The notes under the pieces were generated by a model. That model was given only the letters and a program-made list of their open reading frames with translations, had not been told where the DNA came from and did not search any database. This document shows positions 26,841-37,926 of a stretch of 64,000 nucleotides of DNA, in pieces. The translations under genes were made by a program, and so were the position numbers. The stretch covers positions 248,001-312,000 of the forward strand of contig NZ_MTBG01000001.1 of NCBI RefSeq assembly GCF_002119405.1, read 5' to 3'. Source of the DNA: Pseudoruegeria sp. SK021. GTDB taxonomy: Bacteria > Pseudomonadota > Alphaproteobacteria > Rhodobacterales > Rhodobacteraceae. Positions within the stretch are counted from its first letter, which is position 1; the number at the start of each line of letters is the position of its first letter.

Positions 26841-27863
26841 ATGCGGAATGCAATTATTCTCGCCGCGGCAATGGCCGCTGGCGTTGCCACGGCTGCAAGC
26901 GCACAAATGACCGTTGGGGTCAGCTGGTCGAACTTTCAAGAAGAGCGCTGGAAGACGGATGAGGCCGCCATCAAAAGCGCGCTTGATGCCGCCGGTGCCA
27001 AATACATTTCCGCTGATGCCCAAGCGTCTGCGGCCAAGCAATTGACCGATGTCGAAGCGCTGATCGCGCAAGGCGCTGATGCCCTGATCATCTTGGCAAT
27101 GGACAAGGACGCCATCGGCCCGGCCGTGGATGCGGCCACCGCCGAAGGCATTCCGGTCGTGGGCTATGACCGCCTGATCGAGGACCCGCGCGCCTTCTAC
27201 CTGACCTTTGACAACAAAGGCGTCGGCAGAATTATTGCCTCGACCGTGCAAGGCGTTCAGCCTGAAGGCAATTATGCCATCATCAAGGGCGATCCGGGCG
27301 ATCCCAACGCCGCTTTTCTGCTGGCTGGCATGATGGAAGTCCTCGGCGCGGATGTTGACGCGGGCAAGATCACCATCGTTGGCGAAGCGTTCTCGGATGG
27401 CTGGAAGCCGGAAGCCGCCCAGCAGAACATGGAACAAATCCTGACCGCCAATAACAACAACGTCGACGCGGTGTTGGCCGAGAATGACGGCATGGCTGGC
27501 GGTGTCATCGCGGCGCTTTCGGCGCAGGGGCTGACGATTCCGGTGGGCGGCCAAGACGGCGATCTGGCGGCGTTGAACCGGGTTGCACGCGGCACCCAAA
27601 CGGTGTCGGTCTGGAAGGACTCGCGTCAACTGGGCACAGCCGCAGCCGAAATCGCTTTGGCGCTGGCTGACGGGGCGGCCATGGCCGATGTTCCCGGCGC
27701 GTCGACCTTTTCGGACGGTGCCAAGGGGGTCGAAATGACGGCGATCCTGCTTGAGCCGACCCCGATCACCAAAGAGAACCTCAACCTTGCGATTGATGCG
27801 GGCCACATCACCAAGGCACAGGCCTGCGAAGGCGCGATGCCAGACGTTCCCGCTTGTAACTGA
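26841..27863 (+). CDS. xylF: D-xylose ABC transporter substrate-binding protein
   Basis: A 340-residue periplasmic sugar receptor with a signal peptide (residues 1-22, ending ASAQ). The type 1 fold begins TVGVSWSNFQEERWKTDE, with VVGYDRLIEDPRAFYLTFDN and GQDGDLAALNRVARGTQTVSVWKDSR in the XylF pattern. It feeds XylH/XylG encoded downstream. The start is ATG at 26841 behind GGGAGGA. A strong hairpin follows the stop codon and may stabilise this transcript segment above the membrane genes. Confidence 0.94.
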   Translation: MRNAIILAAAMAAGVATAASAQMTVGVSWSNFQEERWKTDEAAIKSALDAAGAKYISADAQASAAKQLTDVEALIAQGADALIILAMDKDAIGPAVDAATAEGIPVVGYDRLIEDPRAFYLTFDNKGVGRIIASTVQGVQPEGNYAIIKGDPGDPNAAFLLAGMMEVLGADVDAGKITIVGEAFSDGWKPEAAQQNMEQILTANNNNVDAVLAENDGMAGGVIAALSAQGLTIPVGGQDGDLAALNRVARGTQTVSVWKDSRQLGTAAAEIALALADGAAMADVPGASTFSDGAKGVEMTAILLEPTPITKENLNLAIDAGHITKAQACEGAMPDVPACN

Positions 27864-27874
27864 TCTCTTCAGCC

Positions 27875-27906
27875 TGCCCGGCACTGCACCCTCGCAGCGC
27901 CGGGCA
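27875..27906 (+). other. Strong intercistronic hairpin between xylF and xylH
   Basis: TGCCCGGC and GCCGGGCA form an outer 8-bp stem, with an inner CTGC/GCAG stem, 11 bases after the xylF stop. No T run follows. Hairpins here commonly protect the binding-protein message or cause partial termination, giving more receptor than permease. Confidence 0.6.
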
Positions 27907-28028
27907 GACCTGCACGCGGCACCGCCGTGCCCGTGCCCCTGACGTGATGCCGCACTCCTTTCAGGGCGCTGCGCGTCCCGATCACGCCCCCCCTCTACAT
28001 CCTCACGCGACGAAGGCTGGACCTGACC

Positions 28029-29348
28029 ATGAGCGACCCCATTCCCCCATCCAACGGGCAGACGCCCCCCGCCAGCCCGGTCGCGAAATTTCTGCGCGCC
28101 ACCGAAATCGACACCCGCCTGTTGGGCATGATCGGCGCGTTGGTCTTAATCTGGATCGGGTTTCATCTTTACGGCGCGCTGGTCAACGGCTTCGGCGCCT
28201 TTCTGACCCCCCGCAACCTTTGGAACCTCTCGGTCCAGACCTCGTCCATCGGGATTATGGCCACCGGAATGGTGCTGGTGATCGTCACCCGGCATATCGA
28301 CCTGTCCGTCGGGTCAGTTCTTGGCTTTACAGCCATGGCGATGGGCCTGTTTCAAGTCCGGTTCTTGCCGGAATATTTGGGCCTTGGAAGTCCGTTGATC
28401 TGGATTCTGACCATCGTGTTCGGCCTTATTCTTGGCGCATTGATCGGCGCGTTTCAGGGTTGGCTAGTGGCGTATCGCGGTATCCCGGCCTTCATCGTCA
28501 CCCTTGGCGGCCTTCTGGTCTGGCGCGGTGCCGCCTTCCTTGTGGCCCGGGGCGAAACCATTTCCCCGGTCGACGAGCGGTTTTCGCTGCTTGGCGGCGG
28601 GCCATATGGGTCCATTGGCGCGACAGGAACGTGGATTGTTGGCCTGATTGCCTGTGCTGGCATCATTTACCTGTTGGTCAGCGGACGGGCCTCGCGCCGG
28701 TCGCACATGTTCGCCCTGCGTCCGATCTGGGCCGAAGTCGTGCTCGGCACATTGGGCTGCGGGCTGGTGATCGGCACCGTCCTTTTGTTCAACGCCTATC
28801 CTTGGCCGCGCGGCATCGTCCGGCAATATGCCGAAGCCAACAGCATCGACGTTCCGGAAACCGGCTTGTTCATCTCGCACGGTTTTGCCTTCCCGGTGCT
28901 GATCCTGATCACCGTGGGCATCATCATGACCATCGTGATGACCCGCACCCGCTTTGGCCGCTATGTCTTTGCCATCGGCGGCAATCCTGAAGCGGCGGAA
29001 CTGTCGGGCATCAATGTCCGCTGGGTCACGGTCAAGATTTTCGCGATCATGGGGATGCTGGCCGCCTTGGCCGGCGTGGTGGCCTCGGCCCGCCTGAATT
29101 CCGCCACCAACGCCCTCGGCACATTGGACGAACTTTACGTGATTGCCGCTGCCGTCATCGGCGGCACCTCGCTCGCCGGAGGGATCGGCACCATCTACGG
29201 TGCGATCCTTGGGGCGCTGGTCATGCAATCACTGAAAACCGGGATGGTTCTGATCGGGTTTGACGCCGCCATCCAACAGGTCGTCGTTGGCGGCGTGCTG
29301 GTACTGGCTGTCTATCTCGACATTCTGTACCGCCGCAAATCGAACTGA
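28029..29348 (+). CDS. xylH: D-xylose ABC transporter permease
   Basis: A 439-residue membrane permease of the ribose/xylose class with about 10-12 helices. [29 protein letters not shown] is the class signature; the large central loop (about 215-275) is typical of XylH, as is [20 protein letters not shown]. The start is ATG at 28029. It follows xylF after 165 bp and precedes xylG by 13 bp. Confidence 0.93.
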   Translation: MSDPIPPSNGQTPPASPVAKFLRATEIDTRLLGMIGALVLIWIGFHLYGALVNGFGAFLTPRNLWNLSVQTSSIGIMATGMVLVIVTRHIDLSVGSVLGFTAMAMGLFQVRFLPEYLGLGSPLIWILTIVFGLILGALIGAFQGWLVAYRGIPAFIVTLGGLLVWRGAAFLVARGETISPVDERFSLLGGGPYGSIGATGTWIVGLIACAGIIYLLVSGRASRRSHMFALRPIWAEVVLGTLGCGLVIGTVLLFNAYPWPRGIVRQYAEANSIDVPETGLFISHGFAFPVLILITVGIIMTIVMTRTRFGRYVFAIGGNPEAAELSGINVRWVTVKIFAIMGMLAALAGVVASARLNSATNALGTLDELYVIAAAVIGGTSLAGGIGTIYGAILGALVMQSLKTGMVLIGFDAAIQQVVVGGVLVLAVYLDILYRRKSN

Positions 29349-29361
29349 GGGAGACACAACC

Positions 29362-30123
29362 ATGACTCAACACGCACAAACCCCTCTGGTCGAGTTGCGG
29401 GACATCTCGATCGCCTTTGGCGGGATCAAGGCGGTCGACCATGTCTCGGTCGATCTGTATCCCGGCGAAGTCGTGGGCCTGCTTGGCCATAACGGCGCGG
29501 GTAAATCCACCCTGATCAAATGCCTCTCCGGCGCCTATAAACAGGATTCCGGCGACGTCTATATCAACGGCGAAAAGGCGGTCATCAACAATCCGCGCGA
29601 CGCCCGGTCCTATAACATTGAGACGATCTATCAGACCCTAGCGCTGGCAGACAATCTGGACGCGGCCTCTAACCTGTTTCTCGGGCGCGAACTGATCACC
29701 CCCATGGGGTTTGTCGACGATGCCCGGCAAGAGGCCGAGACCCGCAAAATCATGGCGCGGCTCAATCCCAACTTCACCAAGTTCTCGGCCCCGGTCAAAG
29801 CCTTGTCTGGCGGCCAACGCCAGTCGGTGGCCATCGCCCGCGCCGTCTATTTCAATGCGCGCATCCTGATCATGGACGAACCCACCGCGGCGCTGGGGCC
29901 ACAAGAAACCCAGATGGTGGCCGAGCTGATCCAAGAACTGAAGCGTCAGGGACTGGGCATCTTTCTGATCGAACATGACGTCCAAGCGGTCATGGATCTG
30001 TGCGACCGTGCCAGCGTCATGAAAAACGGCCAACTGGTTGGCACTGTCGACGTTAAGGATGTCACCGACGATGACATTCTCAGTATGATTATTTTGGGCA
30101 AACAGCCCGCAAAGGTGGCGTAA
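29362..30123 (+). CDS. xylG: Sugar ABC transporter ATPase with a single nucleotide-binding domain
   Basis: A 253-residue ATPase: Walker [10 protein letters not shown], signature [15 protein letters not shown], Walker B ILIMDEP and the H loop IEHDV. Classical XylG of E. coli carries two fused nucleotide-binding domains (about 510 residues), while this has one and would act as a homodimer, as in FrcA-type systems. The start is ATG at 29362 behind GAGGGAGA. Its stop directly abuts the xylB ATG. Confidence 0.9.
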   Translation: MTQHAQTPLVELRDISIAFGGIKAVDHVSVDLYPGEVVGLLGHNGAGKSTLIKCLSGAYKQDSGDVYINGEKAVINNPRDARSYNIETIYQTLALADNLDAASNLFLGRELITPMGFVDDARQEAETRKIMARLNPNFTKFSAPVKALSGGQRQSVAIARAVYFNARILIMDEPTAALGPQETQMVAELIQELKRQGLGIFLIEHDVQAVMDLCDRASVMKNGQLVGTVDVKDVTDDDILSMIILGKQPAKVA

Positions 30124-31563
30124 ATGTATCTCGGTCTTGATCTTGGAACCTCTGGGGTAAAGGCATTGCTGATCGGTGCCGATCAGTCCGTCATCGACGA
30201 AGCCCATGCCCCGTTAGAGGTCTTTCGCCCTCACCCCGGATGGTCCGAGCAATCCCCAGCAGACTGGGTGACCGCGGTCGGCGCAGTCATGGACGCCCTC
30301 GCCGCCCGGCAATCACTGGCGCAGATCAAGGGCATTGGCCTAAGCGGCCATATGCACGGCGCGACCTTGCTAGATGCCTCGGATAACGTGTTGCGGCGCT
30401 GTATTCTCTGGAATGACACCCGGGCACATGAGGAAGCGGCGGCACTGGATTCCGATCCGGATTTTCGCGCCATCACCGGCAATATCGTCTTTCCCGGCTT
30501 TACCGCCCCCAAACTGCTTTGGGTGCAACGCAACGAACCCGAGATTTTCGCAAAAGTCCGCCGGGTGCTGCTGCCGAAGGATTATCTGCGGCTTTGGCTG
30601 ACCGGTGAGGCCGTGTCAGAGATGTCAGACGCCGCCGGAACGTCATGGCTGGACACCCGGACGCGCGACTGGTCCGCCCCGCTGTTGGCCGCATGCAGCC
30701 TCGACACGGCGCAGATGCCCCGTCTGATCGAAGGAAACGCCGTCTCAGGCACCGTGCGCCAAGAGATTGTCAATCGGTGGGGCCTGAACCCCAATGTCAT
30801 CGTCGCCGGGGGCGGCGGCGATAATGCCGCCTCGGCGGTTGGTGTCGGTGTGGTTCAGGCCGGGCAAGCCTTTGTCTCCCTTGGCACGTCCGGCGTCTTG
30901 TTCGCCGCCTCAGCGGCCTATGAACCGGACCCGGCCAGCGCGGTCCACACGTTCTGTCACGCGCTGCCGGATACATGGCACCAGATGGGCGTGATCTTGT
31001 CGGCCACGGACGCGCTGAACTGGTATGCCGGGCTGGTCGGGCAAACCGCAGCAGATTTGACCCGCGGACTTGGGCCATTGCAGGCACCGGGATCGGCGCT
31101 GTTTCTGCCCTATTTGGGCGGCGAACGCACCCCGCATAACGATTCCCGCATCCGCGCGTCACTGACTGGGATCGACCACACCACCGATGCGGCGGCCGGC
31201 ACCCGCGCCGTGATCGAAGGCGTCACCCATGCCATCCGCGATAGCTACGACGCGCTGACCGCAACCGGAACCCGCATCGACAGCCTCATCGCCGTCGGCG
31301 GCGGCAGCCGGTCGGACTATTGGCTGACCGGCATCGCCACCGCATTGGGAATTGACGTCTCGGTGCCACAATCCGGCGAATTTGGCGCCGCCTTTGGGGC
31401 GGCCCGTCTGGCCCAGATGGCGGCAACCGGAGCTGGCATTGAGATCGCCACCGCACCGGTCATCGACCGGACCATTGCCCCCGTGGCTGGCCTGACAGAC
31501 GCTTTTGCAGAAGCGCATGATCGATACTCACGTACCTACCAAGCCTTGAAAGGTCTTTCATGA
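30124..31563 (+). CDS. xylB: Xylulokinase
   Basis: A 479-residue FGGY-family kinase that phosphorylates D-xylulose to xylulose 5-phosphate. The N-terminal phosphate loop is [15 protein letters not shown]; the substrate segment is [11 protein letters not shown] with ILWNDTR; the C-terminal domain has [17 protein letters not shown] and [14 protein letters not shown] follows the xylG stop with no gap, and its stop overlaps the xylA start (ATGA), so translation is coupled. Confidence 0.95.
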   Translation: MYLGLDLGTSGVKALLIGADQSVIDEAHAPLEVFRPHPGWSEQSPADWVTAVGAVMDALAARQSLAQIKGIGLSGHMHGATLLDASDNVLRRCILWNDTRAHEEAAALDSDPDFRAITGNIVFPGFTAPKLLWVQRNEPEIFAKVRRVLLPKDYLRLWLTGEAVSEMSDAAGTSWLDTRTRDWSAPLLAACSLDTAQMPRLIEGNAVSGTVRQEIVNRWGLNPNVIVAGGGGDNAASAVGVGVVQAGQAFVSLGTSGVLFAASAAYEPDPASAVHTFCHALPDTWHQMGVILSATDALNWYAGLVGQTAADLTRGLGPLQAPGSALFLPYLGGERTPHNDSRIRASLTGIDHTTDAAAGTRAVIEGVTHAIRDSYDALTATGTRIDSLIAVGGGSRSDYWLTGIATALGIDVSVPQSGEFGAAFGAARLAQMAATGAGIEIATAPVIDRTIAPVAGLTDAFAEAHDRYSRTYQALKGLS

Positions 31564-32864
31564 CGACGTTTTTCGACGGAATTGCTCCCATTGCCTATGA
31601 AGGTCCGGACAGTACCAATGAATTGGCGTTCCGCCATTACAATCCCGACGAAATGCTGGGCGACAAAACCATGGCCGAGCATCTGCGCTTTGCGGTTGCT
31701 TGGTGGCACAGCTTTGCATGGCCGGGCGGCGACCCGTTCGGCGGGCAGACCCTAGACCGGCCCTGGTTCAAGGCCGACACGATGGAGATGGCGAAGCTGA
31801 AGGCCGACGTGGCCTTCGAGATGTTCGCCATCCTTGGCGCCCCGTTCTACTGCTTCCACGATGCCGATATGCGCCCCGAAGGCGCAAATTTCGCCGAGAA
31901 CAGCCGCAATCTCGAAGAAATGGTTGAATACCTCGGCGCGAAAATGGCGGCGGGCGGTCCAAAACTGCTTTGGGGCACCGCCAACCTATTCAGCCAGCGC
32001 AAATTCATGTCCGGTGCGGCCACCAACCCCGACCCGGATGTCTTCGCGTTTTCAGCCGCGACCGTAAAAACCTGCATGGACGCCACCCACAAGCTCGGCG
32101 GCGAGAATTACGTGCTGTGGGGGGGCCGTGAAGGCTATGAAACCCTGCTGAACACCGATCTCAAGGCCGAGCGCGAACATGCCGGGCGGTTCTTGTCGAT
32201 GGTCGTGGATTACAAGCACAAGATCGGCTTCAAGGGCAGCATCCTGATCGAGCCGAAGCCGCAAGAGCCGACCAAGCACCAATACGATTACGATGTTGCG
32301 ACCGTTTACGGCTTCCTCAAGCAATTTGGCCTAGAGACCGAGGTCAAAATGAACATTGAGCAAGGCCATGCCATTCTGGCCGGTCACAGCTTTGAACATG
32401 AGCTAGCTATGGCAGCGTCTTTGGGGATTTTCGGGTCTATCGACATGAACCGGAACGATTACCAGTCCGGCTGGGACACCGACCAGTTCCCCAACAATGT
32501 GCCCGAAACCGCATTGGCCTATTACGAAGTGCTCAAAGCGGGCGGCTTCACCACCGGCGGCACCAATTTCGACGCCAAGATCCGCCGTCAAAGCCTTGAT
32601 CCCATCGACCTAATCGCGGGCCATGTTGGGGCGATGGATACCTGCGCGCGCGGCCTGAAAGCCGCCCATGCCCTGCTAACCGACGGGTCGCTGGAAACGC
32701 GGCGGACCGAACGCTATGCCGGATGGAAAGCCCCGGAAGCCACCTCCATGCTGAACAGTGATCTGCAAAGCATCACTGAGCGCGTGCTGGCCGAAGACAT
32801 AAATCCGCAGCCCCGCTCGGGCGGTCAAGAACGGCTAGAGAACTTGGTCAACCGGTTCCTCTAA
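31560..32864 (+). CDS. xylA: Xylose isomerase
   Basis: A 434-residue class II xylose isomerase converting D-xylose to D-xylulose. The conserved [23 protein letters not shown] (catalytic His), WGGREGYE (metal-binding Glu region) and [17 protein letters not shown] blocks are intact. The isomerase route, not the oxidative Weimberg route, is therefore used for xylose. It is the last gene of the operon before a strong terminator. Confidence 0.97.
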   Translation: MTTFFDGIAPIAYEGPDSTNELAFRHYNPDEMLGDKTMAEHLRFAVAWWHSFAWPGGDPFGGQTLDRPWFKADTMEMAKLKADVAFEMFAILGAPFYCFHDADMRPEGANFAENSRNLEEMVEYLGAKMAAGGPKLLWGTANLFSQRKFMSGAATNPDPDVFAFSAATVKTCMDATHKLGGENYVLWGGREGYETLLNTDLKAEREHAGRFLSMVVDYKHKIGFKGSILIEPKPQEPTKHQYDYDVATVYGFLKQFGLETEVKMNIEQGHAILAGHSFEHELAMAASLGIFGSIDMNRNDYQSGWDTDQFPNNVPETALAYYEVLKAGGFTTGGTNFDAKIRRQSLDPIDLIAGHVGAMDTCARGLKAAHALLTDGSLETRRTERYAGWKAPEATSMLNSDLQSITERVLAEDINPQPRSGGQERLENLVNRFL

Positions 32865-32890
32865 GCGCAGCCTCACCCAAAACAAGACAA

Positions 32891-32923
32891 AGCCCGCATC
32901 CCTGTTTTGGGGTGCGGGCTTTT
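32891..32923. terminator. Bidirectional terminator between xylA and efp
   Basis: AGCCCGCATCCC and GGGGTGCGGGCT form a 12-bp stem (one wobble) with a 6-base loop. On the plus strand TTTT follows; on the complement a T-rich stretch also follows. It can end both the xyl operon and the convergent efp message. Confidence 0.9.
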
Positions 32924-32946
32924 AAAATCGGGTCGCGAGGCGGGCG

Positions 32947-33510
32947 TTAGGCCCGTTCAGCGTATTCCATGGTCTCGGTGTTGACGACGATGTCTTCATC
33001 TTGTCCGACGAAGGGCGGCACCATAACCTTGACGCCATTGTCGAGAATCGCAGGCTTAAAGCTGTTGGCCGCAGTCTGTCCTTTGACCACCGGCTCGGTT
33101 TCGACAATGCGGCAGGTGACTTTTTGCGGCACGGTCGCGTTCAATGCTTCGTCGCCGTTAAATTCAACCACGATGGTCATGCCGTCCTGAAGGAACGGAC
33201 GACGATCGCCCAGAAGCTCCGCAGGCAATTCGATCTGATCGTAGGTTTGGGTGTCCATGAACACCAGCATGCCGTCGGTTTCGTACAGGAATTGCTGATC
33301 TTTTTGCTCAAGACGGACTCGTTCGACCTTATCCGCAGAGCGGAACCGTTCGTTCAGTTTGCTGCCGTTGCGCAGGTTCCGCATCTCGACCTGAGCAAAA
33401 GCACCGCCCTTGCCCGGCTTCACATGGTCCACTTTGACCGCCGCCCACAGACCACCATTGTGCTCCAGCACATTGCCCGGGCGAATTTCATTACCGTTGA
33501 TCTTAGGCAT
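32947..33510 (-). CDS. efp: Translation elongation factor P
   Basis: A 187-residue three-domain protein (KOW-like, then two OB folds) that relieves ribosome stalling at polyproline. The tip loop [13 protein letters not shown] carries Lys34, the residue modified by EpmA-type enzymes in many proteobacteria. The C-terminal part shows [20 protein letters not shown] at 33510 has GAGGG upstream and gives the standard [17 protein letters not shown] start; an upstream extension is unlikely. Confidence 0.97.
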   Translation of the reverse strand: MPKINGNEIRPGNVLEHNGGLWAAVKVDHVKPGKGGAFAQVEMRNLRNGSKLNERFRSADKVERVRLEQKDQQFLYETDGMLVFMDTQTYDQIELPAELLGDRRPFLQDGMTIVVEFNGDEALNATVPQKVTCRIVETEPVVKGQTAANSFKPAILDNGVKVMVPPFVGQDEDIVVNTETMEYAERA

Positions 33511-33721
33511 TTCGCCCTCACGCGCATGTTGAAACAGGATTAAGTCGCCCCTATATCTTCGACACAAGGGCGTGGCAAGTGCGGGAGCGATGTCCAATCC
33601 AATATCATACCTATGCGCAGAGCGCATATGTGGTATGTCAAATTCGGGATACCGAATCAGTTTATTTAGGCCATAGTGCCTTTCTCCGCGATGGATACAA
33701 GAGCAAGAATAAGGAAACTAG

Positions 33722-34036
33722 ATGGGCGAGTTCGTCGATGGCACGGCCTTCAATCATGAACAAGGCAACCGTGCCCGCAAACTGTTTGCTGCTGTCGTAC
33801 TAGCAGCGCTGGATGATGCAATTGCAGACAACAAGAAATACGGCAATGGACCAGAGCAGATCGCCCGTTGGGCGCGGTCGCGTGATGGTCGTGAGGTGCT
33901 GTCCTGCGCCGGAATCGACCCCAATGAGCGTGTCGTGACCGGTCTGATGGATTTTGTTGGCAAGGGCGTCCGCACATCTGTCGCATTGTCGCGCGAGGAA
34001 AGCGAACGTCGCAACCAGCAGGCCGAAGCCGCGTAA
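33722..34036 (+). CDS. Conserved small Rhodobacterales protein (DUF6280-like)
   Basis: A 104-residue soluble protein, MGEFVDGTAFNHEQGNRARKL with helical ARKLFAAVVLAALDDAIADN and ARWARSRDGREVLSCAGIDP. I recognise the pattern from other Rhodobacterales but know no function. AAGGA (33711-33715) precedes ATG at 33722. It is a monocistronic gene with its own UUCG-loop terminator, which suggests substantial expression. No signal peptide or membrane segment. Confidence 0.78.
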   Translation: MGEFVDGTAFNHEQGNRARKLFAAVVLAALDDAIADNKKYGNGPEQIARWARSRDGREVLSCAGIDPNERVVTGLMDFVGKGVRTSVALSREESERRNQQAEAA

Positions 34037-34060
34037 GCGTGACCTGTCCGGGACTTTTGG

Positions 34061-34087
34061 GCGCGTCCTTCGGGGCGCGCTTTTCGT
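34061..34087 (+). terminator. UUCG-loop terminator
   Basis: GCGCGTCC and GGGCGCGC pair (one G-T) around TTCG and are followed by TTTTCGTTT, 25 bases after the small-protein stop. It isolates that gene from cobQ. Confidence 0.85.
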
Positions 34088-34130
34088 TTCATGACCCTGC
34101 CAACCTCCCTCTTTGTTTCGGGGGCGGGGC

Positions 34131-35594
34131 GTGACGCGTGCTTTGATGATCCAAGGGGCTGGCTCCAACGTCGGCAAAAGCATCATCGTGGCGGGGCTGG
34201 CGCGTGCATTCCACAAGCGCGGGCTCGCGGTCCGTCCGTTCAAGCCGCAGAACATGTCGAACAATGCCGCCGTCACCGCAGACGGGGGCGAGATTGGCCG
34301 CGCGCAAGCCCTGCAAGCCCGCGCCGCCATGGTATCGCCTGTGGTCGATATGAACCCGGTGTTGCTGAAACCGGAAAGCGATCGCGGCGCGCAGGTGATC
34401 GTGCAGGGCAAACGCTTTGCCACCCTACAAGCGCGCGATTATGCGGCGATCAAGCCCACCCTGCTTTCGGCCGCGTTAGACAGTTTTTACCGCCTAGCTG
34501 CCGATGCCGACCTCGTGCTGATCGAGGGCGCCGGCAGTCCGGCTGAAATCAACCTACGGGCGGGCGACATCGCCAATATGGGCTTTGCCGAGGCGGCGGG
34601 CATTCCCGTGGTACTGATTGGCGACATTGATCGCGGCGGCGTCATTGCCCAGATGGTTGGTACCCATGCAGTCCTGCCGAAATCCGACCGCGACCGCATT
34701 CAGGCCTTCGCTATCAACAAGTTCCGCGGCGACCCCAGCCTGTTTGACGACGGCCTGACCGAAATTGTCCGGCGGACCGGCTGGCTGTCACTTGGGGTCA
34801 TTCCGTGGTTTGATGGGGCATGGCGCCTGCCTGCCGAAGATGTGATGGATCTGCGCTCGCGTCCCGGCACCGGGTTTAAGGTGGCGGTGCCGCGGCTGTC
34901 CCGTATCGCGAATTTCGACGACCTTGACCCGCTGAACGCCGATCCCTCGGTGCAAGTGGTAATCGTGCAACCCGGCACCCCGTTGCCCGGCGATGCGGAT
35001 CTGGTTCTTGTGCCGGGAACCAAATCGACCATTGCCGATCTGGCCTATTTCCGCGCGCAGGGCTGGGACATCGATCTTGCAGCGCATGTCCGGCGCGGCG
35101 GCCATGTCTTGGGCATCTGCGGCGGCTATCAGATGCTCGGACGCACCATCGCGGACCCGCATGGACTGGAAGGCGCCCCCGGCAGTGTCGCCGGTCTGGG
35201 CTTGCTCGACGTGACCACGGTGATGCACCCGGAAAAGCGGCTGGCCCTGTCAACCGCCGTGGATCTTGCCAGCAACACCGCCGTCAGCGCTTATGAGATC
35301 CACCTTGGTGCAACCGATGGCCCTGACTGCGCCCGGGCGTGGCTGTCACTTGCCGGACGCCCAGAAGGGGCCGCATCGCCCGATGGCCGGGTGCAAGGGT
35401 GTTATCTGCATGGGCTGTTTGCGGCAGATGATTTTCGCGCCGCATTTCTTACTCGGCTCGGGGCTGATGGCGCGAAGTTTGATTTCAATGCTGGCGTCGA
35501 AAGTGCGCTTGACGATCTGGCGCACCACTTATCGACGCATCTGGACCTCGACGCGCTGCTCGCCTTATCGGCCCCGGTCATCAACCGGGACTGA
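34131..35594 (+). CDS. cobQ: Cobyric acid synthase
   Basis: A 487-residue glutamine-dependent amidase that adds four amide groups to adenosylcobyrinic acid diamide in cobalamin synthesis. The N-terminal ATP-binding domain starts [15 protein letters not shown]; the C-terminal class I-like amidotransferase domain has the nucleophile in [13 protein letters not shown] at 34131 gives the usual family start; a TTG at 34113 is possible. No other cobalamin gene lies in the window. It converges on tolC. Confidence 0.93.
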   Translation: MTRALMIQGAGSNVGKSIIVAGLARAFHKRGLAVRPFKPQNMSNNAAVTADGGEIGRAQALQARAAMVSPVVDMNPVLLKPESDRGAQVIVQGKRFATLQARDYAAIKPTLLSAALDSFYRLAADADLVLIEGAGSPAEINLRAGDIANMGFAEAAGIPVVLIGDIDRGGVIAQMVGTHAVLPKSDRDRIQAFAINKFRGDPSLFDDGLTEIVRRTGWLSLGVIPWFDGAWRLPAEDVMDLRSRPGTGFKVAVPRLSRIANFDDLDPLNADPSVQVVIVQPGTPLPGDADLVLVPGTKSTIADLAYFRAQGWDIDLAAHVRRGGHVLGICGGYQMLGRTIADPHGLEGAPGSVAGLGLLDVTTVMHPEKRLALSTAVDLASNTAVSAYEIHLGATDGPDCARAWLSLAGRPEGAASPDGRVQGCYLHGLFAADDFRAAFLTRLGADGAKFDFNAGVESALDDLAHHLSTHLDLDALLALSAPVINRD

Positions 35595-35612
35595 CGACCC
35601 CGCGCCTTGGCC

Positions 35613-37019
35613 TTAGTACTTGCCGATGCTTTTCAAGACATTGTCCAACTGAAGTCCCTGTGCGCTGTTGGCGGCGGGCGCGTTGCGCACCTGATTGTAA
35701 TAGACCGACGGATCATAGGCCATCACCGGCAGGCCCAAATAATCGACCGTCAACCTCCCCATGGACGACAGTAGCCCGTAAACCGCGATCTGCTCGTCCA
35801 CCGCAGCGGCAATCCGATCACCGCGCGCATCCAGAAGCTCTTGTTCAGCGTCCAACACATCCAGCGTTGTCCGCGCGCCCAAGGTCGCCTCTTCGCGGGT
35901 ACCGTCGAAGGCGATCTGCGCCGCCTCGATCTGGCGACCGGTTGACACCAGCACGGCTCGCGCCACTTCACGCACAGCCCACGCCCGGCCCACTTGCTCG
36001 GACACCTGCAAACTGGTCTGCAACAACGTGGCCCGGTTCTGATCGCGCTGCGCCTTGGCACTGCGGAACGCCGAGTTCAGCGCACCACCACGATAGATCG
36101 GGCCGCCGAATTCCACCCCGATTGACCCGAACCCTTCAAGGTTGCCCGAATTGGAGGTCGAGCTACCATCGGCATAGCCTGCCCGCGCATTGGCGGTGAG
36201 GGATGGCAGCACACTGGCTTCCGCCCGCGCCACGTTGATTTCAGACACGGTGACCAGACGCTGCGCTTCAAGCACGGCGGGGTGCAGCCGAACCGCGATA
36301 TCGCGTGCAGCATCCAACGATGCAGCCGTGGCCGGAACAGCAGGCGGTTGGGCCAATGTCCCAGGGTAACGACCAACGGCCAGCTTGAACGCCTCACGGG
36401 CGATTTGCAGATCCCCGCGTGCCGATTCCAGATTGGCGTCTGCCAGAGCCTGACGAGACTGCGCCAATGCTACATCGGTCCGAGTGACTTCGCCCACTTC
36501 AAAGCGGTCATTCGCGGCGCGGACTTCTTCTTGCAGAACCCGCACGTTGTTGACCCGCAGTTCGACGATCTCGATCGCCCCGAGCACATCCATATACGCG
36601 CTGACCGCAGCAAACAGGATCGCCTGCTCCTGCTGGACCAGCCCTTCGCGTGCCGCGAGAACCGCTTCTTTAGCGGCATCAATCGCCAGTTGGTTCCGCC
36701 CAAATTCATACAGTGACAACTCAGACGTCAGGGCCAGCGTGTTCACAACGCTGTCGCGATTGATCAAAAAGCTGTCGTCCTGCGCAAAACCCCAATCGCG
36801 GGTGAGGTTATAATCCAATGTCGGACGCAGCGCCGCAACTGCGACGGCAACATCCTCATCCGCAGCCCGCAGCACCGCCCGGCTTTGTTCCAGCAGGTTG
36901 CTGTTGTTGTAGGCAGAGACCAACGCGTCGGTCAAAGTTTCGGCCGATGCCGGAACCGCCAAACAGAGCGCGCAGACAAATCCCGTCAGGCGCAATCTAT
37001 ACTGTCTGAAACCCGTCAC
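35613..37019 (-). CDS. tolC: TolC-family outer-membrane efflux protein
   Basis: About 468 residues with a signal peptide (ending VPASA) and two homologous outer-membrane-factor halves of long coiled-coil helices. SAYNNSNLLEQSRAVLRAADEDV and RLTVDYLGLPVMAYDPSVYYNQV at the end are typical of type I secretion TolC proteins. GTG at 37019 is chosen because AGGAG sits at ideal distance before it; ATG at 37034 would place that AGGAG inside the gene. It is 35 bp downstream of the Pcm-like gene and probably cotranscribed. Confidence 0.9.
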   Translation of the reverse strand: MTGFRQYRLRLTGFVCALCLAVPASAETLTDALVSAYNNSNLLEQSRAVLRAADEDVAVAVAALRPTLDYNLTRDWGFAQDDSFLINRDSVVNTLALTSELSLYEFGRNQLAIDAAKEAVLAAREGLVQQEQAILFAAVSAYMDVLGAIEIVELRVNNVRVLQEEVRAANDRFEVGEVTRTDVALAQSRQALADANLESARGDLQIAREAFKLAVGRYPGTLAQPPAVPATAASLDAARDIAVRLHPAVLEAQRLVTVSEINVARAEASVLPSLTANARAGYADGSSTSNSGNLEGFGSIGVEFGGPIYRGGALNSAFRSAKAQRDQNRATLLQTSLQVSEQVGRAWAVREVARAVLVSTGRQIEAAQIAFDGTREEATLGARTTLDVLDAEQELLDARGDRIAAAVDEQIAVYGLLSSMGRLTVDYLGLPVMAYDPSVYYNQVRNAPAANSAQGLQLDNVLKSIGKY

Positions 37020-37054
37020 TTGTCCGCTCCTCATGCCTGTTCAGGCCAATTGTA

Positions 37055-37708
37055 TTATAACGCAAATTCCACAAGCTTCTCGAAGCCGGGAACAATCGGC
37101 GCGCCCGCATTGAACGAGAACCGCCAGGACACGCGCCCGTCGATCTGAAACCCGATGCGCACCACGCCAAGTTCGCCTTCTGCGAAAATTGCGACGATCC
37201 GGCCACCCTCTTTCAATTGCGCCAGAATGTCTGCGTGAACCTCTTCCACTGCGCCTTGCACGAAAATCGCGCCGTAAGGGCCATGCTGGGCCGCGCCTTC
37301 GGACAGCGGTCCGGTCACCACGGCAACGTTGTCGATCCCGTGCTCGGCCAGACGATCTTCGGCTTCGGTGGCAAGGGCGGGGTCTTCCTCGACGGCGATG
37401 ACCGCTTCGGCGATCTCGGCGATCACGGCAGACGAATATCCATAGCCACAGCCGATATCGAGAACCAGATCACTGTTCTGGATGTTCACCGCGTCCATCA
37501 TCTTGGCCAGCGTGCGCGGCTCCAGCATCACCCGGCGTGGGCCGATGGCTAGGTTCTCGCCCACATAGGCGGCCTCGGTCCGATCATGGGGCACGAAGGC
37601 CTCGCGCGGGATTCGAAGCATCGCTTCGAGAATGGGGTACTTGGTGACGTCCGAAGGCCGCACTTGCGTATCGACCATCATATGTCTGCGTTTGGCAAAA
37701 TCTGTCAT
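37055..37708 (-). CDS. Protein-L-isoaspartate O-methyltransferase family protein
   Basis: A 217-residue SAM-dependent methyltransferase. It opens [35 protein letters not shown], and motif I is [30 protein letters not shown] aligns with the nucleotide-fold strand 4. In true PIMT the substrate loop before motif I differs somewhat, and alphaproteobacterial paralogues next to tolC are common, so repair of isoaspartate is probable rather than certain. The start is ATG at 37708. Confidence 0.85.
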   Translation of the reverse strand: MTDFAKRRHMMVDTQVRPSDVTKYPILEAMLRIPREAFVPHDRTEAAYVGENLAIGPRRVMLEPRTLAKMMDAVNIQNSDLVLDIGCGYGYSSAVIAEIAEAVIAVEEDPALATEAEDRLAEHGIDNVAVVTGPLSEGAAQHGPYGAIFVQGAVEEVHADILAQLKEGGRIVAIFAEGELGVVRIGFQIDGRVSWRFSFNAGAPIVPGFEKLVEFAL

Positions 37709-37926
37709 GTACTAAACTCAACCGTCTAGTTTCATCAGACTTCGACATCGCACAGAACCTCAGGTCGGGCAACCGCTCAAAACACCGGGATTCCAAAAGC
37801 CGCAGCCAGAACGGCACCGTGAGAGCCGGAATTTCTTGATAATTGTCGAAGACGTGTCACACCTTTTGCATGGGCAGGGGGCCGGACCGATCCGGGCACC
37901 GCCTGAAACACCGCGCAAGGAATTGC

